Below are positions 1 through 11,970 of a DNA stretch of 64,000 bases, piece by piece. Position numbers and translations under genes: made by a program. A model generated the notes under the pieces. The model saw only the letters and a program-made list of their open reading frames with translations. It made no database searches and was not told where the DNA came from. The DNA is from Euonymus europaeus (taxonomy: Eukaryota > Streptophyta > Magnoliopsida > Celastrales > Celastraceae), in assembly GCA_963580455.1 (NCBI GenBank), contig OY756961.1:7917001-7981000 (forward strand), written 5' to 3'. Position 1 is the first letter of the stretch. Every line of letters begins with the position of its first letter.

Positions 1-1641
1 CTAACCCTAAACAATTAACCTTCTAATATCATTCCATGTACACATTCATGTCCTATAACTATTGATTCAACCCAAACACATCTCTATTCACTTTCACATT
101 CTAAAATAAATCTATTTATTTTCATCCACAAATGCTTGTTCATTATTCAAGGTATGTTCGTACTAATATAGCACTCTACCTTATCCTTTTTGAGCAATAT
201 GGTGTTCAGGTTTTAAACCCTATATCACATGACATTTCAACAGCCTGCTCTTACCCAAGTCAATCAAACCCAAGCACCTATGCCGATACAAAGTATCACA
301 TCCCGCAATTCCTACACCACGTGATAGCTCACAGACTGCGTTGACCCAAGTCAACCAAGTCTAAGCACCATAACATAATGCTTTGATCCAAGTCACCCAA
401 GCTCAAGAATCCACAACAATACTAAGTTTCACACCACAAACATTCACAATCGCTCCACCCTATGCCACACCCAAGAAGGGCTTTACAGAGTATGATGATA
501 CAAAATATTACACCATAAGTATTTATGACCCCTACACTACCTTGACATCAAAATCATTGGTCATGACCTATGGCTCTCTTTACATTAGTCTAAAGGAAAT
601 ACTCTAAAATCATACATGTAATTTATTACCCATCAACCAAATCTAGGTGCTACTAGTAAGTATCCCTAGCACTCTCAAACTCAATTTTTTTTCATCTATA
701 ACCATGAAAGGAAAACACAAATCCTTAAATCACATGACGCATTCGTCTAACAACTATGAATATGAGAAATACCTCCAATGGAGTCGGAGTTCTTAGAAGT
801 CTCATGAGATTCCAATGCAAGATCATGCCCATGTGTCAACGCTAACTATAACAGAGGTTGTAAACCCGGTCCCTACACTTGTTGAAACCCTGCACTACCC
901 TATGGACCCTTCTTATAATCTTCATGACCACACCTATACCAAATGCTCTTGCCACTCCGTGACCTCAAACCTCTATCATGGTCCCCTCTCTGACTCCTTC
1001 GATCCTGGGACTCAGTGCACTGCCTCTTTTGACTATCTTCTCCACTACCACTAGTTGCTGAAGTTATATGTCCCATCTAGGCTCCAACTATTTGTGCTTG
1101 AACCACCTAAGCCAAACTTATAACGATATGGGTCATGTCTTGCAATGTTAGTGGTTGCCCAACAGTTGTAGTAGAAGCAACCTATACTTTCAGTGGTGTC
1201 TACGCCTGCCCTGGAGGAATCTCTAAAGTCCTCTCATGTTGGTCTAATCTAATTCCCTCATCAGTGTGTGTTCCAACTAGAATTATCATTGTCTCCTCTA
1301 GCCTCGTGCTTGGATCAAACACCGAGTCCTGTGTACTATGGGTGTGCCTAGTACTGCTTGTCGTACCACCACTTTGACCTCTACCTTAACCTCTTAATCT
1401 CTCTTGCTTGCTGCTTTCATCCTAGGTTGCCTCAACACAAGAAGATCTAGTAACCCTACGACTATAAATCTGCACCACAACATATCCTAATATAAATTAA
1501 CTAACAAGGATTTATAGGGAAAAGAGAATATATTGAATCTGCAAAGGTTGTGACATGGCCTAAAGACTCACTACCACACAAACTTATACCTTGGACCCAT
1601 ACACAAATCCTACTTTACTGAACCTAGCTTCAACACCAAAT
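1..1641 (-). mobile_element. Decayed Ty3/gypsy (Tekay/Del-like chromovirus) leader and gag relic
   Basis: On the minus strand, immediately after the LTR that ends at 1642, the sequence reads atttggtgttgaagc, a degenerate match to the initiator-Met-tRNA primer-binding site (8 of 12 positions of tggtatcagagc). From about 1490 downward, the broken minus-strand translation has a basic Arg/Ser-rich start (RRVTRSS) and a later stretch resembling the start of chromovirus gag. Stops and frameshifts interrupt it, so no functional protein is possible. Positions 130-600 are poorly conserved and could come from elsewhere; the plus strand there has a loose repeat encoding TQVNQ-type peptides. The LTR-primer site-gag order supports the element class; the lineage is inferred. 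The element continues beyond the left edge. Confidence 0.5.
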
Positions 1642-2596
1642 TGTAACGCCCTGAACTGAGAGGCGCTACTTTATCTATCAATTTACTTCATCAAAGTGAT
1701 TTATACCAATGATCCATTAATCCATTAATCAATTTAAACCTAGACATATCAAAACTAAGAAAGACCTCAATCCACTAAAAAATCCAGCAGCACCTCCTTA
1801 TAAATCAGAGGATACCAACTTGGACATAAGCGTAGCGTATAAATAAACCACATCAATAACCATATAAGGCCTCAGGCCACTTAATAACATGCAATATCCA
1901 CAACCTAGCGGGGACTTCAACCATTTATCAACGAATTACCCATCATAAATCATAAGCATGCAATAGAATCATGAAGTATTCATGTATACAAGTCATCCAA
2001 GAGACTCAGTCCTTATTCTGGCCTAGGAGTCTCGATGACACGACACTCCCTCCCGACTGATTATAAATCCCACACCAAAAAGGTTTTCAAGCATGTATTA
2101 TAACATAGCATAAGTACCAATGCAATACACAAAATAGAAGAACATTCTCACTACTACACCACTCTCTAACCCTAGCTAACCATCCATGTCAATGATGTTC
2201 CTGCAAATCCGCATCACTGGTACAAAAATCAAACTCACATGTGTACAAGAAAGAAATGTAAAGGGTGAACAGAAATCTCAATATGGTAAATGAATAAGCA
2301 ATAGATATCAAAAGGCTGAATTCTAAGGAAAGTCTCAATGCAACAATATATTATCTATCCATGAACAAGTAATTAAACACAACATGTCAACAAGTATAGT
2401 ATTGATTCTCGATGGGTCGTCTCTTGTCAATGCCTTGACATTATATACCAATCCATTAGTGAACATAGTTAGCATTAATTATAAATTCATCGATGAACAA
2501 AATCATCATTAATACTAACCCATGAGGAAAAGAACCACATGCGTGATCTCCATCATGCCCACACTAGAGGATTCTAGGCTTCCTTCCTTGAAAGAA

Positions 2597-2629
2597 GTGT
2601 CTGAACACCTTTATAGGGTGTTCAGACAC
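2597..2629. repeat. Perfect 13-bp inverted repeat (hairpin) in the LTR
   Basis: GTGTCTGAACACC at 2597-2609 is followed, after 7 bases, by its exact reverse complement at 2617-2629. A related imperfect hairpin lies 62 bases further on. Confidence 0.85.
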
Positions 2630-2690
2630 CCTATGTCTTTCAACATACTTTTTCCTTCCTCCAAATTTTATGTTTCCATTTCTTCTATAA

Positions 2691-2723
2691 GTGTATGGAC
2701 ACCTCTTGTAGGTGTCTAGACAC
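2691..2723. repeat. Second hairpin, imperfect 13-bp inverted repeat
   Basis: GTGTATGGACACC at 2691-2703 pairs with GGTGTCTAGACAC at 2711-2723 with two mismatches. The core GTGTC/GACAC matches the first hairpin, so the two look like diverged copies of one motif. Confidence 0.75.
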
Positions 2724-2760
2724 CCTCTGTTTCTAGCTAAAATTTAACTTAAACTCACAA

Positions 2761-4756
2761 TTTTTGGGTTGGGTTTCATAGCTTGATCGAATACTTGATA
2801 AGGTACAATCTACGATTTGTATGCCAAAATATTTTAAAAATATATGACCAATAATATACACTAGTCCTTGTTGATATGAAATATTGTTAGGGTAAGAAAT
2901 ATACATGTTCTCAAAAAATAAATTGAGAAATATATCACATAATAGGATGGTGGTACACATGTACAAAATTCAAAGCTAGAGTGACTAATTATGAAGGGAT
3001 TTTATCATGTTGGCAATGTGTTCCAATAGAAAATTTACATATGTAAAAATACTTGCAAGTGCACAAGTGTACGCTAGTAGCACAAAAATTATAAATATGA
3101 GGTTAATCTCATAGAGATAAGTTTAATCAAATAATGTACATAACTTTAATGCAAAGAACAATTAAGTAAAATGAGTGATGGATCAAAAATGGAATGAACA
3201 AATAAACAATATAAACGAACTTGGAATTCACAAAGAGAATGGACTAGGGCATGACTTCACCAAACAATCCAATTACAAGTTTAAAAACATCAAACATTCT
3301 ATATCAATTTAGATTCTAGGGTTGATTTTTCGATCAATTATGTTAATCCATTGATCGTGGCAACAACACATATTATCAATACTAAACTAATCTTGTTTAA
3401 TTTGATGATAGTTTTTAATTCAGAATTAATAATCCATTAAGAACAGAATAACTATTGCAACCAATTAATCACCTAAACTCGGATCAAAGCAGTTGATAAT
3501 TAATCCCCCAATTCTAGTTCCACTTATAAATACAGATCGTTTACGTGATTTGACTAGATAAGTTTATATATATTCAACCTAATTGGAGAGCAAGTAATCA
3601 GGCAAATAACATACTTTGAAGCATAACAATAAGGAACAAGAATATTAATGAAACGAATCAAAAACTTGCAATAAACAAATTAACTTGTAATTTTCATGCT
3701 TGGCTAGGTAAAACCCTAGCAATGAGTTTAGTTGCAACCCATAAATTAAAAATAAAAGAAAGAGAAGAAGAAACCATAAGAACAAGAATTTAGAAAACAA
3801 GGAAAGAGTGTGACTACTTCACAAAAAATGAGAGTACTATTCTTTGAGGTTTAGAGACCTATTTATAGTGAATAAAAGTTTTAGAGAGCTTCATTCAATT
3901 AGTATTTTATTATTCCCAAACGTGCAAGCAAATGTGAACCAAATTAGAATAGATTTCCCTGATCTTTAGCTTCTAAGAAAGTGTTTGATGTCTACACAAT
4001 TGAGAGTCTAAAAGGCATGAGAAGGGCATAAATTCTTGGCAAGATGTTGTCTTCTAGTGCTCGATCCATGTTCAAGCGTGGGAAGGACGCAAACAACTTT
4101 TCTTCGGGTAGCAAGTTTACTTCTTCCTTCAAATGTGCTCCAATCTTTACCATATCTTCATACCAACTCTTCTAGATTAAAAAATACAACAATACTCATG
4201 GTATCAACTCAATCTTAGCCAAAATATTAGGTTTGTGATCGGAAATATATACATATATATAAATGTGGTACATTAGTATAAATTAAATAATTATGTTAAA
4301 ATGATTGCTAACTTGATCTATTTCACTTACTGTCTTTATCATGTCTCTACTTGTGCCTATTCATATGTTTTTAGCAAGTTTACCTATTTATATGTTTTCC
4401 TCATGTTTCCTAGGCAATCAGATTCTGTACTTTGGTGAAGTTTGTGCTATTCTGAGTAGATTTTATAAGAAGCTTATGTTATTGATGATCGTAATTCATG
4501 AAAGAATTTGATTGGGAATCCCTTTTCTCTTAAAGTGTCTAGGCTACCTTTATATAGGATATGCATATACATGATATAGTTTGGTTGTAATTGCACTAAT
4601 ACTTGTCAATTTGGTACAAAGAAAAATATAAGTTTGAACAAGCTTTGTGGAATGCATTTATACAGTCTCAGATTTTTTTATACATTTTAAGTGACTGGCA
4701 AAGCAAGACTTATTTTTTTGGAACCTATTGGTTGTTTATCAACTATCTGCATAGTT
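2761..4756. other. AT-rich repeat-like stretch with no gene; possible decayed LTR
   Basis: No coding region is convincing here. On the minus strand at about 3857-3866 there is a good TATA box (CTATAAATAGG) followed by a pyrimidine-rich leader-like stretch down to about 3750. This is the usual arrangement in an LTR or a promoter. The segment from about 3040 to 4220 could therefore be a minus-oriented LTR of an unidentified family. I found no matching partner or target duplication. Confidence 0.3.
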
Positions 4757-5830
4757 TTGTAACGTCCCAATCTATGACACCAAGTTATGTGGGTCCACAA
4801 GCCAAAACGCTACTCTTATAAACTTTAACTTTTACCAAATTTACTGGCGTAGGCAATTTATACCACCCTAAGTTGAATAACACGCTACTTAAACATCAAT
4901 AAATCTCTCATATAATAATAATATTATTACTAGGTCGTTCAACTTTCACAAATAACTTAAGAATAGTGTCAACCTTTAATCAAGTTACCCAAAACACAAA
5001 ATCCAATAACTTAAATTAAGTACAACCCTACGTTTATCACATGAGCATCATCACCATGCATCCATAGCGACACCTTCAACTCCTAAGTCAGTACAATCGT
5101 ATGAGAGAGAGATCATAACCTGCATCATGGAACATAGTGAGCCGAGGCCCAGCAAGTAATATCTATGCATAAATGCACATGAACCATTTCTTTAGAGAGC
5201 AGTCAACCATTTAAATCATTTTTTAGTACTTGGGCCCTAACATAGATACACTGCTACAGAGCAACCGGTCGAGATTTTTATTTTAATTAAGTGTTTTAAC
5301 CAAAGAACACTTTCTAGTTAATAAAAAAATTTCCTTTTCTAATCAACATAAACTCAACATATGCCATCTCTGAAGCAGTAGTGCCTGATCCGTAAAAATA
5401 TTTTATCCTTTACGTGCATGTCATGTATGCCATGATATGTCATGCTTCATGCAGAGAAAACAGTAAATATTACCTCCATAAATATTATAATTTCACCTCG
5501 CATTCCATCTAGAAATAGCTTAAACAAACATCTATCACAGTAATCCATAATATAGTTGCATCATCATATGACACGTAGCAATTCATAGACAGTCAATCAA
5601 TGCAGCTAAACAACACATTTTACACAGTTATAACATAACAAAACATTTATCAAAGTGTTTTGTAATACAGTTGGATATTACTTACCTAGCATGTTTCCTC
5701 TGAATCTCGATTCTTGAAACCCAAATAATGTACCAAATTATTATAATTTATTTATAAAATCATCTGAATTAAATTTGGGTCAAATTGGTTATACCGTTCT
5801 TCGCCTCCGTTGACTGGCCTCCCAGCCTCC
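4750..5830 (-). mobile_element. Truncated LTR of the same Tekay/Del-like family
   Basis: The plus strand starts TGTAACGTCCC near 4757 and shares long stretches with the solo LTR at 34238-36054, for example a block containing catggaacatagtgagc and the following gaggcccagcaagtaat. Similarity fades near 5800, where the gag relic of another element begins. There is no primer-binding site at the inner edge, so it is a truncated or solo copy. The minus orientation is inferred from the LTR beside gag at 1642. Confidence 0.65.
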
Positions 5831-6873
5831 ATTAGATCCGAAAATTATACCGTTCAAAATTGTGTATAAGAATTCCTTTCCATTTTCCTCCAAGAACCAA
5901 TATAAATTCTTAGTAATGTCAAGAATCAAGTGAATGCTGGTCTTGTAAAGAAGTTTGGAAATAGACGTGGTCTGAAATTATCAAAGTTCTCAAGCTTAGA
6001 AACTTACCACACAAGACAATGAAGTGTCTAATGTGCTCAATAATAGACTACGTCTCTTCTCTCAAAAATAGGGTACACTCTGGAACCTCAGGGATATGGA
6101 TTCTCTCAGTCAATAAACTCCATATACAGCTTATGATATTTAGGGCATCCAACCTACCTAAGTCCTGGTCCATAAAGTTCTTGGATTACATTTCTAATTG
6201 CATCAACACCTACAGGTGGCGTTTAGCTAGTGGAATTATCATAGACAATAAACCCAAGAGTCCAAGAAGGACCTCCTTGGTGATTAGTGTTAATTGCCTT
6301 ATTCTGCTGGTAGTTTGTAGAAGAGTTGTTCTGACTAGTATGGGCAAAGGCCAATGACTGTGTCTTTAGGGTTGGTGAGCGTCCAATATTAGTCTTGATA
6401 GTGGGTTAATACTTCTTGTGAGATGGGGTGTACCTTGAATGATCATGTTAATTATGACCGTTAATAAAATCTTGTGATCCAAAATCATGCACCCAGTTCA
6501 TAAACTTTTATTGTTTCCTTTGTTTGTCTTGGGAACCAACTCGCTCATTTGTTTTTCCATGAGAGAATAAATGACGGTCTGTATTGCATTTTAGATTGCA
6601 GTCTATAACGCAAATACAAGATCAATTTGAAATTCTTTCAATCTTGTATCTGGTGTATTGATCTGCTTGGATTGAAATGGACTTGAAGGCCTACTCATGG
6701 TGGCCAACACTTGTGGTGATAAAGTTTGAGGAAGTATTCCCTCTCGAGATGTTGGTAGTGGTGATTGATTGAGCAATATTGTTGTAGGATCTCCCTCAGG
6801 AAGTTCACTTCCTATTGCAATATCCTTATCTAATCTATGGGTTATAGGTAGCATTTTCAATAAGAATGTTTTT
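5830..6873 (-). pseudogene. gag: Ty3/gypsy gag relic (minus strand)
   Basis: The minus-strand translation, read across stops and shifts, resembles the conserved core of plant Ty3/gypsy retrotransposon gag proteins. Recognisable pieces include a YxLYMEF-like block, a short Pro-Tyr-Pro-Gly segment, a 'LEHI.HFIVQCGKLENF' -like block, 'LRLFPNS.T' and a closing 'W..L..IYIGSWRKMEW' stretch. Upstream (about 6600-6860) is a Pro/Ser/Gln-rich segment of 85 open codons that is probably the N-terminal part. Gag would build the virus-like particle, but this copy cannot make it: there are several internal stops and at least two frame changes. It is adjacent to a primer-binding-type sequence at 6874-6895, consistent with a 5' fragment of one element. 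Assignment to gypsy gag is fairly secure; the lineage is not. Confidence 0.6.
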
Positions 6874-6895
6874 GTCCCATCGAGTGTGCCAAAAA
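6874..6895 (-). other. Primer-binding-region signature of the gypsy relic
   Basis: On the minus strand this reads TTTTTGGCACACTCGATGGGAC. It resembles the TTTGGCACGCCCAGTGGGAC-type sequence that follows the 5' LTR in many dicot gypsy elements. It lies just upstream of the gag relic, as expected. Confidence 0.5.
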
Positions 6896-7712
6896 AGGAT
6901 GTTGGCTATATTTGGATGTAGTCTATCAAAAAGGTCAATCCTACCACTTATGGTCATGAGACGATTGTTGCGAGCTTGTCAGAGACTTGCAGTCGGCCTC
7001 AAAATGTTGTAAACAACATGTAGTGTGATTGCACTCGTAATAAAACTTCCAGAACAAACGATTGTAAAAAAAATAAGAGGGCTATATCATGGTCTTAATA
7101 TGAAACTTAAGGGAACTTTAGATCCACTATAGAGTGCTTCACTAGACAATTCATAATGAAAGAAGATGCTTGAGTGAGAATACTGCATTTATGAACAAAA
7201 TAAGCACAAATAGGTTAGATTTAATAGAAAAGTCTAAATGTAAGTAGACAATAGCTAGAATGCTTTAAAATCAAAGAATGTAGACTTAAGCCGTTGGGAT
7301 GTATTTGTGTAGTTTTTGTTTGTGTCTATTCTTCTATTATTCATGCTTTTATATTCCTTTGGAACTCTTGAATTAACTACCCTTGATGAAAATACTGCAA
7401 CATCCAAAAATCTCTCAAGTTTGCTCCATCTTCCTCAATTGTTGAGATAATGACTTATTGTTCTTCAATGGAGCCACAAAACTTGAGAACATGCTCCTTC
7501 ATGCTCCATGATAAGCTAAATTTGAGTAAGATAATGTTCCACCAAAGTACGTAACAAACTATTTGTGAATTGTAAATCAAAACCTAAAAGGAGTTACTTA
7601 TTTTAATATATTAAATCAAAATCTAAAAGGAGTTGCTTATTTTAATCATATATTATAAAAACAACACCTCTTATCTTGTAGTAGACAAGGCTTTGACACG
7701 TTTTTGAAGGAC
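6896..7712. other. Probable decayed LTR or leader, with a 39-bp tandem repeat
   Basis: By position this should be the 5' LTR of the minus-strand gag relic, but I found no clear ends. It contains a two-copy tandem repeat of about 39 bp (units beginning at 7573 and 7612, taaatcaaaaYctaaaagg). No coding sequence is visible. Confidence 0.35.
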
Positions 7713-7715
7713 TGA

Positions 7716-8878
7716 GAGCATCTCCAACAATGAGTATGCAAAATGGGGATGCAAAAATGATTTTGCATGCTTGAATAGTGGTTTGCAACTTTGCATACCA
7801 CTTTAAACGTTTTCACTCCAACAATGGGTATGTAAAATGGGGATGCATTTTTTTCCTATATTTTTTTCTATAAATAACTTAGTTTCTTCTTCATTTCATC
7901 AACCAATTCTCAACAAAAAAAAATCTTATTCTCAATCCATCTCCATTATGCTAATATACCATTCTACCCGACAATATCACCTAAAAGTGAATTTCCTAGT
8001 GCTTTTGGCCTTGACTTCTTACAGCTAAATAATTATCACCATCTACTAAGGTTTGATCCACTATCAAGTAAAAAGGGAAAAAGACATTGTTTATTATATA
8101 AACAAGCACAAATATGAAAAAGAAGCATGAACAAAATGATTCAAGTTAAAATTTCTTTGTTACATGAGTTCGACAATTTTTTATAATGTTCCTATTCAAG
8201 TAAAGAAGGGGGAAAGACCATAAATTGATAAATATGAGAAAGTAATTAAGAAACAAGCCAAGAACTGAAACATAAAATCTAGCCAGAATTTCAAGAAGAA
8301 AAAGAAACAAAATAAGTCTGCACAAGATAAAAATATAAATCAGGGGAGAATTCAGGTCTCATGAAAACCCAGTAACTCTTCCTCCTCAGACACACTTTCT
8401 TACCAGTAGAAGCCCTTACTCATCCACCTGCTTCACCCAACTCATGGCAGCAACAACCACACAGAGTTCACATTTCAATAGCTCAAAATAGATAGATAAA
8501 ACCTCAAATTAAGGATCATACCTGAAAGAGAAAGATCAAGCCTTGAGGTGAAGGGTTCCAGCGATTTCGACTTTGCAGCCAATTCACTAGATCTGTGAGG
8601 AGAGGTTGGATCTGTGGGGAGAGGAGGAAGAATTTAAAGACTTTGTTTCATGGATCGACACTGTGCATAGCCGTTGGGCAACGGCTAGAAATTCACGCTT
8701 TGATTTGTGACTCGGATTTCAAACACGAAAAAGTCATAAATTTACTAACGGAAGTTGAGGTTGCAAATTTGTGAACTCGGATGCGACCGCTGTTGGCTTC
8801 TTCAAATCAGCTACTTTGGATGCAAAACAACAGTTATGGAGTTTACGAACTTGGATCCAACCTCTATTGGAGATGCCC
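7716..8878. mobile_element. Non-autonomous TIR element, Harbinger/Tourist-like, 1163 bp
   Basis: The left end reads GAGCATCTCCAACAATGAG. The right end, reverse complemented, reads GGGCATCTCCAATAGAGG, so the first 14 bases match at all but two positions. TGA occurs directly outside both ends (7713-7715 and 8879-8881), giving a 3-bp target duplication. TIRs of this sort with 3-bp duplications are typical of PIF/Harbinger and Tourist elements. No transposase is encoded; the inside holds only short open frames. It is probably an internally deleted derivative. A hAT or other origin is less likely because those duplicate 8 bp. Confidence 0.7.
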
Positions 8879-8881
8879 TGA

Positions 8882-9850
8882 CAATGCATACGAGAATTAC
8901 AAAGAAAAGTGTCTGAGGCTCATTTAGTTTCCTCAAAATAAGTGGCCATGTTTTTCTTCTGTGGTTTTTTAAGGTTAACTGTGTGTGATTCTTTGGTTCA
9001 CTATTCATTGTTATTTTTTTATTTGCTTGTTTATAACTTATAAGGAGATTTAAGGAAACAACGTTGGCCGTTCGAGAATGTGATTCATTAATCAAGGAAT
9101 CTAGTTTGTGATCAAAGAATCTTTGCTCTTTGGTCCTTGATAGTGAAAAAGTTTGTACAAGTTTCTAATCCCCTTGATATCATATACGTATGTTTAGATC
9201 CAAGGATTGTTTTGTTTGGAAATAAGTTCTAGGTGCATGGTAGGATTATTTACAAAATAATTGGATCGAGAAATATACATGTTGGGTCGTGTAACATGAT
9301 AGGGTTTGTAGGGCATCGTATGCTAAAATTTTGATTTATAAATATGCTAAGCCGATCCAAAAATGCTATTCATGTCTCTATAATAATTTATTTAGCAACC
9401 AACACACGTGGAATGGTGGGCATGCCGTTGGGTGTTTCCAACAAATGATAAGGTGACACATGGCAACTCCTAGGTAAGTATTAAACTAATCATTTGTTGT
9501 TTTATAGGGATTTTAACATAGAAATCTAGAGATCAGTTACAAAAAATAAGGAGACAACCCAAATTAAGACAAAGAAGTTAAAATCTAGGAACAATTTTGT
9601 GCGATTGTGTTCTCAAAAAAAAGAGCAGGTTTTAGGTTGTTAATGAATAAACGATGTATTAGCTAGATAAAAATATAAAAAGCTAAAAGATCACGGAGAT
9701 TGATTTTCTCTTAACACATTTTCTGCCATTAATTATGTGCAATCAAAAAGTTGAAATTAAAGAACTCCTACACCCCCCCCCACAACAAAAATTTCCTCCA
9801 TAGTCTGCCATGAAGTCCGAGTCAGAAGTCACAATCTTGCTTCGTGCATA
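8882..9850. other. Intergenic, nothing recognised
   Basis: AT-rich sequence with short, unconvincing open frames and one run of C near 9772. I see no gene or repeat structure. Confidence 0.5.
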
Positions 9851-9856
9851 AAAGAT

Positions 9857-10618
9857 GATCATCCATTGCCTTAAACATCAACAACGTGCAAGAATCCCAT
9901 TTTCCAGGAGAGTGAGATGAACTTCATGCATTTCATACTTCAATAATGTTAGAGAACAAGACCATGGCCTAAATCAGTTGTAAGTCATTCATGCACATAT
10001 GAGAGCCTCGTTTTCATTGGAGAATGGATAAATAACACAAGAATCAAGCTAGAACATAGAAGACGCAATCTACCACTCCCTATGGTGTCAATGCCTTTAA
10101 TCTAGGAGAAGTCATCCACATTCAAATACCTATACGAAGAAAAAACAGAATCTAGCGTCAAACACAGGCTTTGCATAAAAAAAAACTTTATTAATTTTTA
10201 GAATGACTCCAGTCAACTATTTTTGCTTTGGTTATTCATCCATTTTCTTAAACACAAACAACGTGCAAGAATCCTATTTTCTCGAAGAGTGGGAAAAACT
10301 TTGTGCATTTCATGCTTCAATAATCTTAGAGAACAAGGCCCGTGACTTAAATCAGGGGTAAGTCGTCCACCAACATACAAGAGCGTCATTTTTAAGGGAG
10401 AATAGATAAATAACACAAGAATCAATCCATAATATAGAATCACACGATCTACCACTGCCTATGATATCAAGATCATGCAAGTCATCCACATTCAGATACC
10501 TTGAAGAAGAAAGAGTAACAAAAGCAACAATCAACCCACGTCAAACAGACTCTGCGTCTCAAAACTCTATCATTTTTTAGAATGACATCGATCAACTATC
10601 TTTCGTCTAGTTATTTAT
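9857..10618. repeat. Two-copy tandem duplication, period about 378 bp
   Basis: Copy 1 (about 9857-10234) and copy 2 (about 10235-10618) align along their whole length in the same order. Shared blocks are acaacgtgcaagaatcc (9881 and 10258), a 'cttagagaacaag' block, 'ataaataacacaagaatcaa', 'gtcatccacattca' and 'ttttagaatgac' (10195 and 10574). Divergence by eye is some 15-20 percent, so it is an old duplication. No protein is recognisable in either copy. Confidence 0.8.
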
Positions 10619-11970
10619 ATTCAAACCTTTAAGTTTTAGCCTTCGCAGCAATTCTTATTTTTTAACTTATAAATCACATTTTTCTAGACACCGGTATATC
10701 TTTAATAAAATTTTAGTACATTTTATGATGTATTACATTTTAGTCATTTCAATAGAAGTTTTATCATTCTGGTGTTAGATTTTTGTTACTACTCATCGCT
10801 ATGCTTAGAAAATATTTAAGCCATTTTTAGGAATGCAAATTTTGAACCAGCAGTTAAAGTGCCCACAATTCGCCTGATAAAAGGTCAAATTAGCGTATAA
10901 TCTCACATCAATCTTTGAATGAAAGTAAGTCTCGACTCACTCGTATTTTCGATTCGATCTTTGAAATCGGAGCAAGTCCTAGAATGCTTGTATTTCCGAT
11001 TCATTATAGCCAACATTGATTCATTCTGTAATTTGTGTTTCTCTCCCTATTCAATTGTTAGACAATTATAATAAATATTGTTTATTATGTAATTATTATA
11101 TTCTGTAATTATGGTCTATTTTACGCATTTAATAAATATTGTTCTGGAAACATTTTCTTGAGGGGATCACTTAACTGACAAATATACGGAGGATTGCACA
11201 AAAGATTTTACTGAAACTTTTCTCTAGAAAAGGAATTAAGAGGAATGTGAGTGTGTAATCACAGATTCTCCCCAAGAAAGCTAAAAGTCATATATCAGGT
11301 TTAATTTTAAGACCCCACATTTTAGATCACATAAGAATATATACATACATATGTACATATATATATATATATTGTCCTTTTTCAATAGCAAAGTCCTTTT
11401 TTTTTAATATGGAATGTTAATTTTATGTCTTAAAATCTAAATCAACTTTAATCTCAGTCATTTGTTAGATCCAACGGCTAAAAATAAAGGTTTATATTTT
11501 ACTTAGAATAAGGACGTCTTTAATTACTGAAAAATTCCTGTACGTAAATATAATTATGGTTTCAATTTTCTAAAAGTTTGATGGCACTTACAAATGTTTC
11601 TTTATATTATACTATGAAATTAATATGAATGATCTTATTAATATTTCTTTTCGCAAATCTATCATAAATTATATTTGCAAAAATAAATTATATGAAAATT
11701 AAAATAATAGCCATCATTTTCCATGTGTTCGACACATAGAAAAGCTGGCTAGTGCTGGTTAAAAATGAGAAATTTTTTTACAAATTTATTGGTGAAAATT
11801 CTCCACTTCCTCCTCTTTCCTTTCAAGTAATATAATTTCACTGAAATTTGCTTTTGGGTTGTGCAAATTCCATATTACCATCAAAATAAGATAAAGAAAA
11901 AAAAAACAACCCAACAAACGAGTGGAAAAAAAGACAAAAAACCATGAAGATAAATGGAATCTAGCTAGGT
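10619..11970. other. AT-rich intergenic DNA, 3' flank of the iron transporter gene
   Basis: No coding region is seen. A short AT dinucleotide tract lies at about 11341-11372. The part from 11970 down to about 11780 would hold the 3' UTR of the minus-strand gene; no perfect AATAAA signal stands out. Confidence 0.5.

Larger units (their letters stand above)
1642..2760 (-). mobile_element. LTR of the Tekay/Del-like chromovirus (outer boundary uncertain)
   Basis: The plus strand begins TGTAACGCCCTGAACTGAG. This is the reverse complement of an LTR 3' end (...CAGTTCAGGGCGTTACA) and matches the end of the solo LTR at 24756-26711. With the primer-binding-like sequence and gag relic at lower coordinates, this would be the 5' LTR of a minus-strand element. 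I could not find the outer end, so about 2760 is a guess. Two hairpin-forming inverted repeats lie near that end. Confidence 0.5.

Noticed and set aside
1..20. ctaaccctaaac at the very start looks like plant telomere repeat
   Set aside because: Only one and a half imperfect units, followed by ordinary AT-rich sequence; no array.
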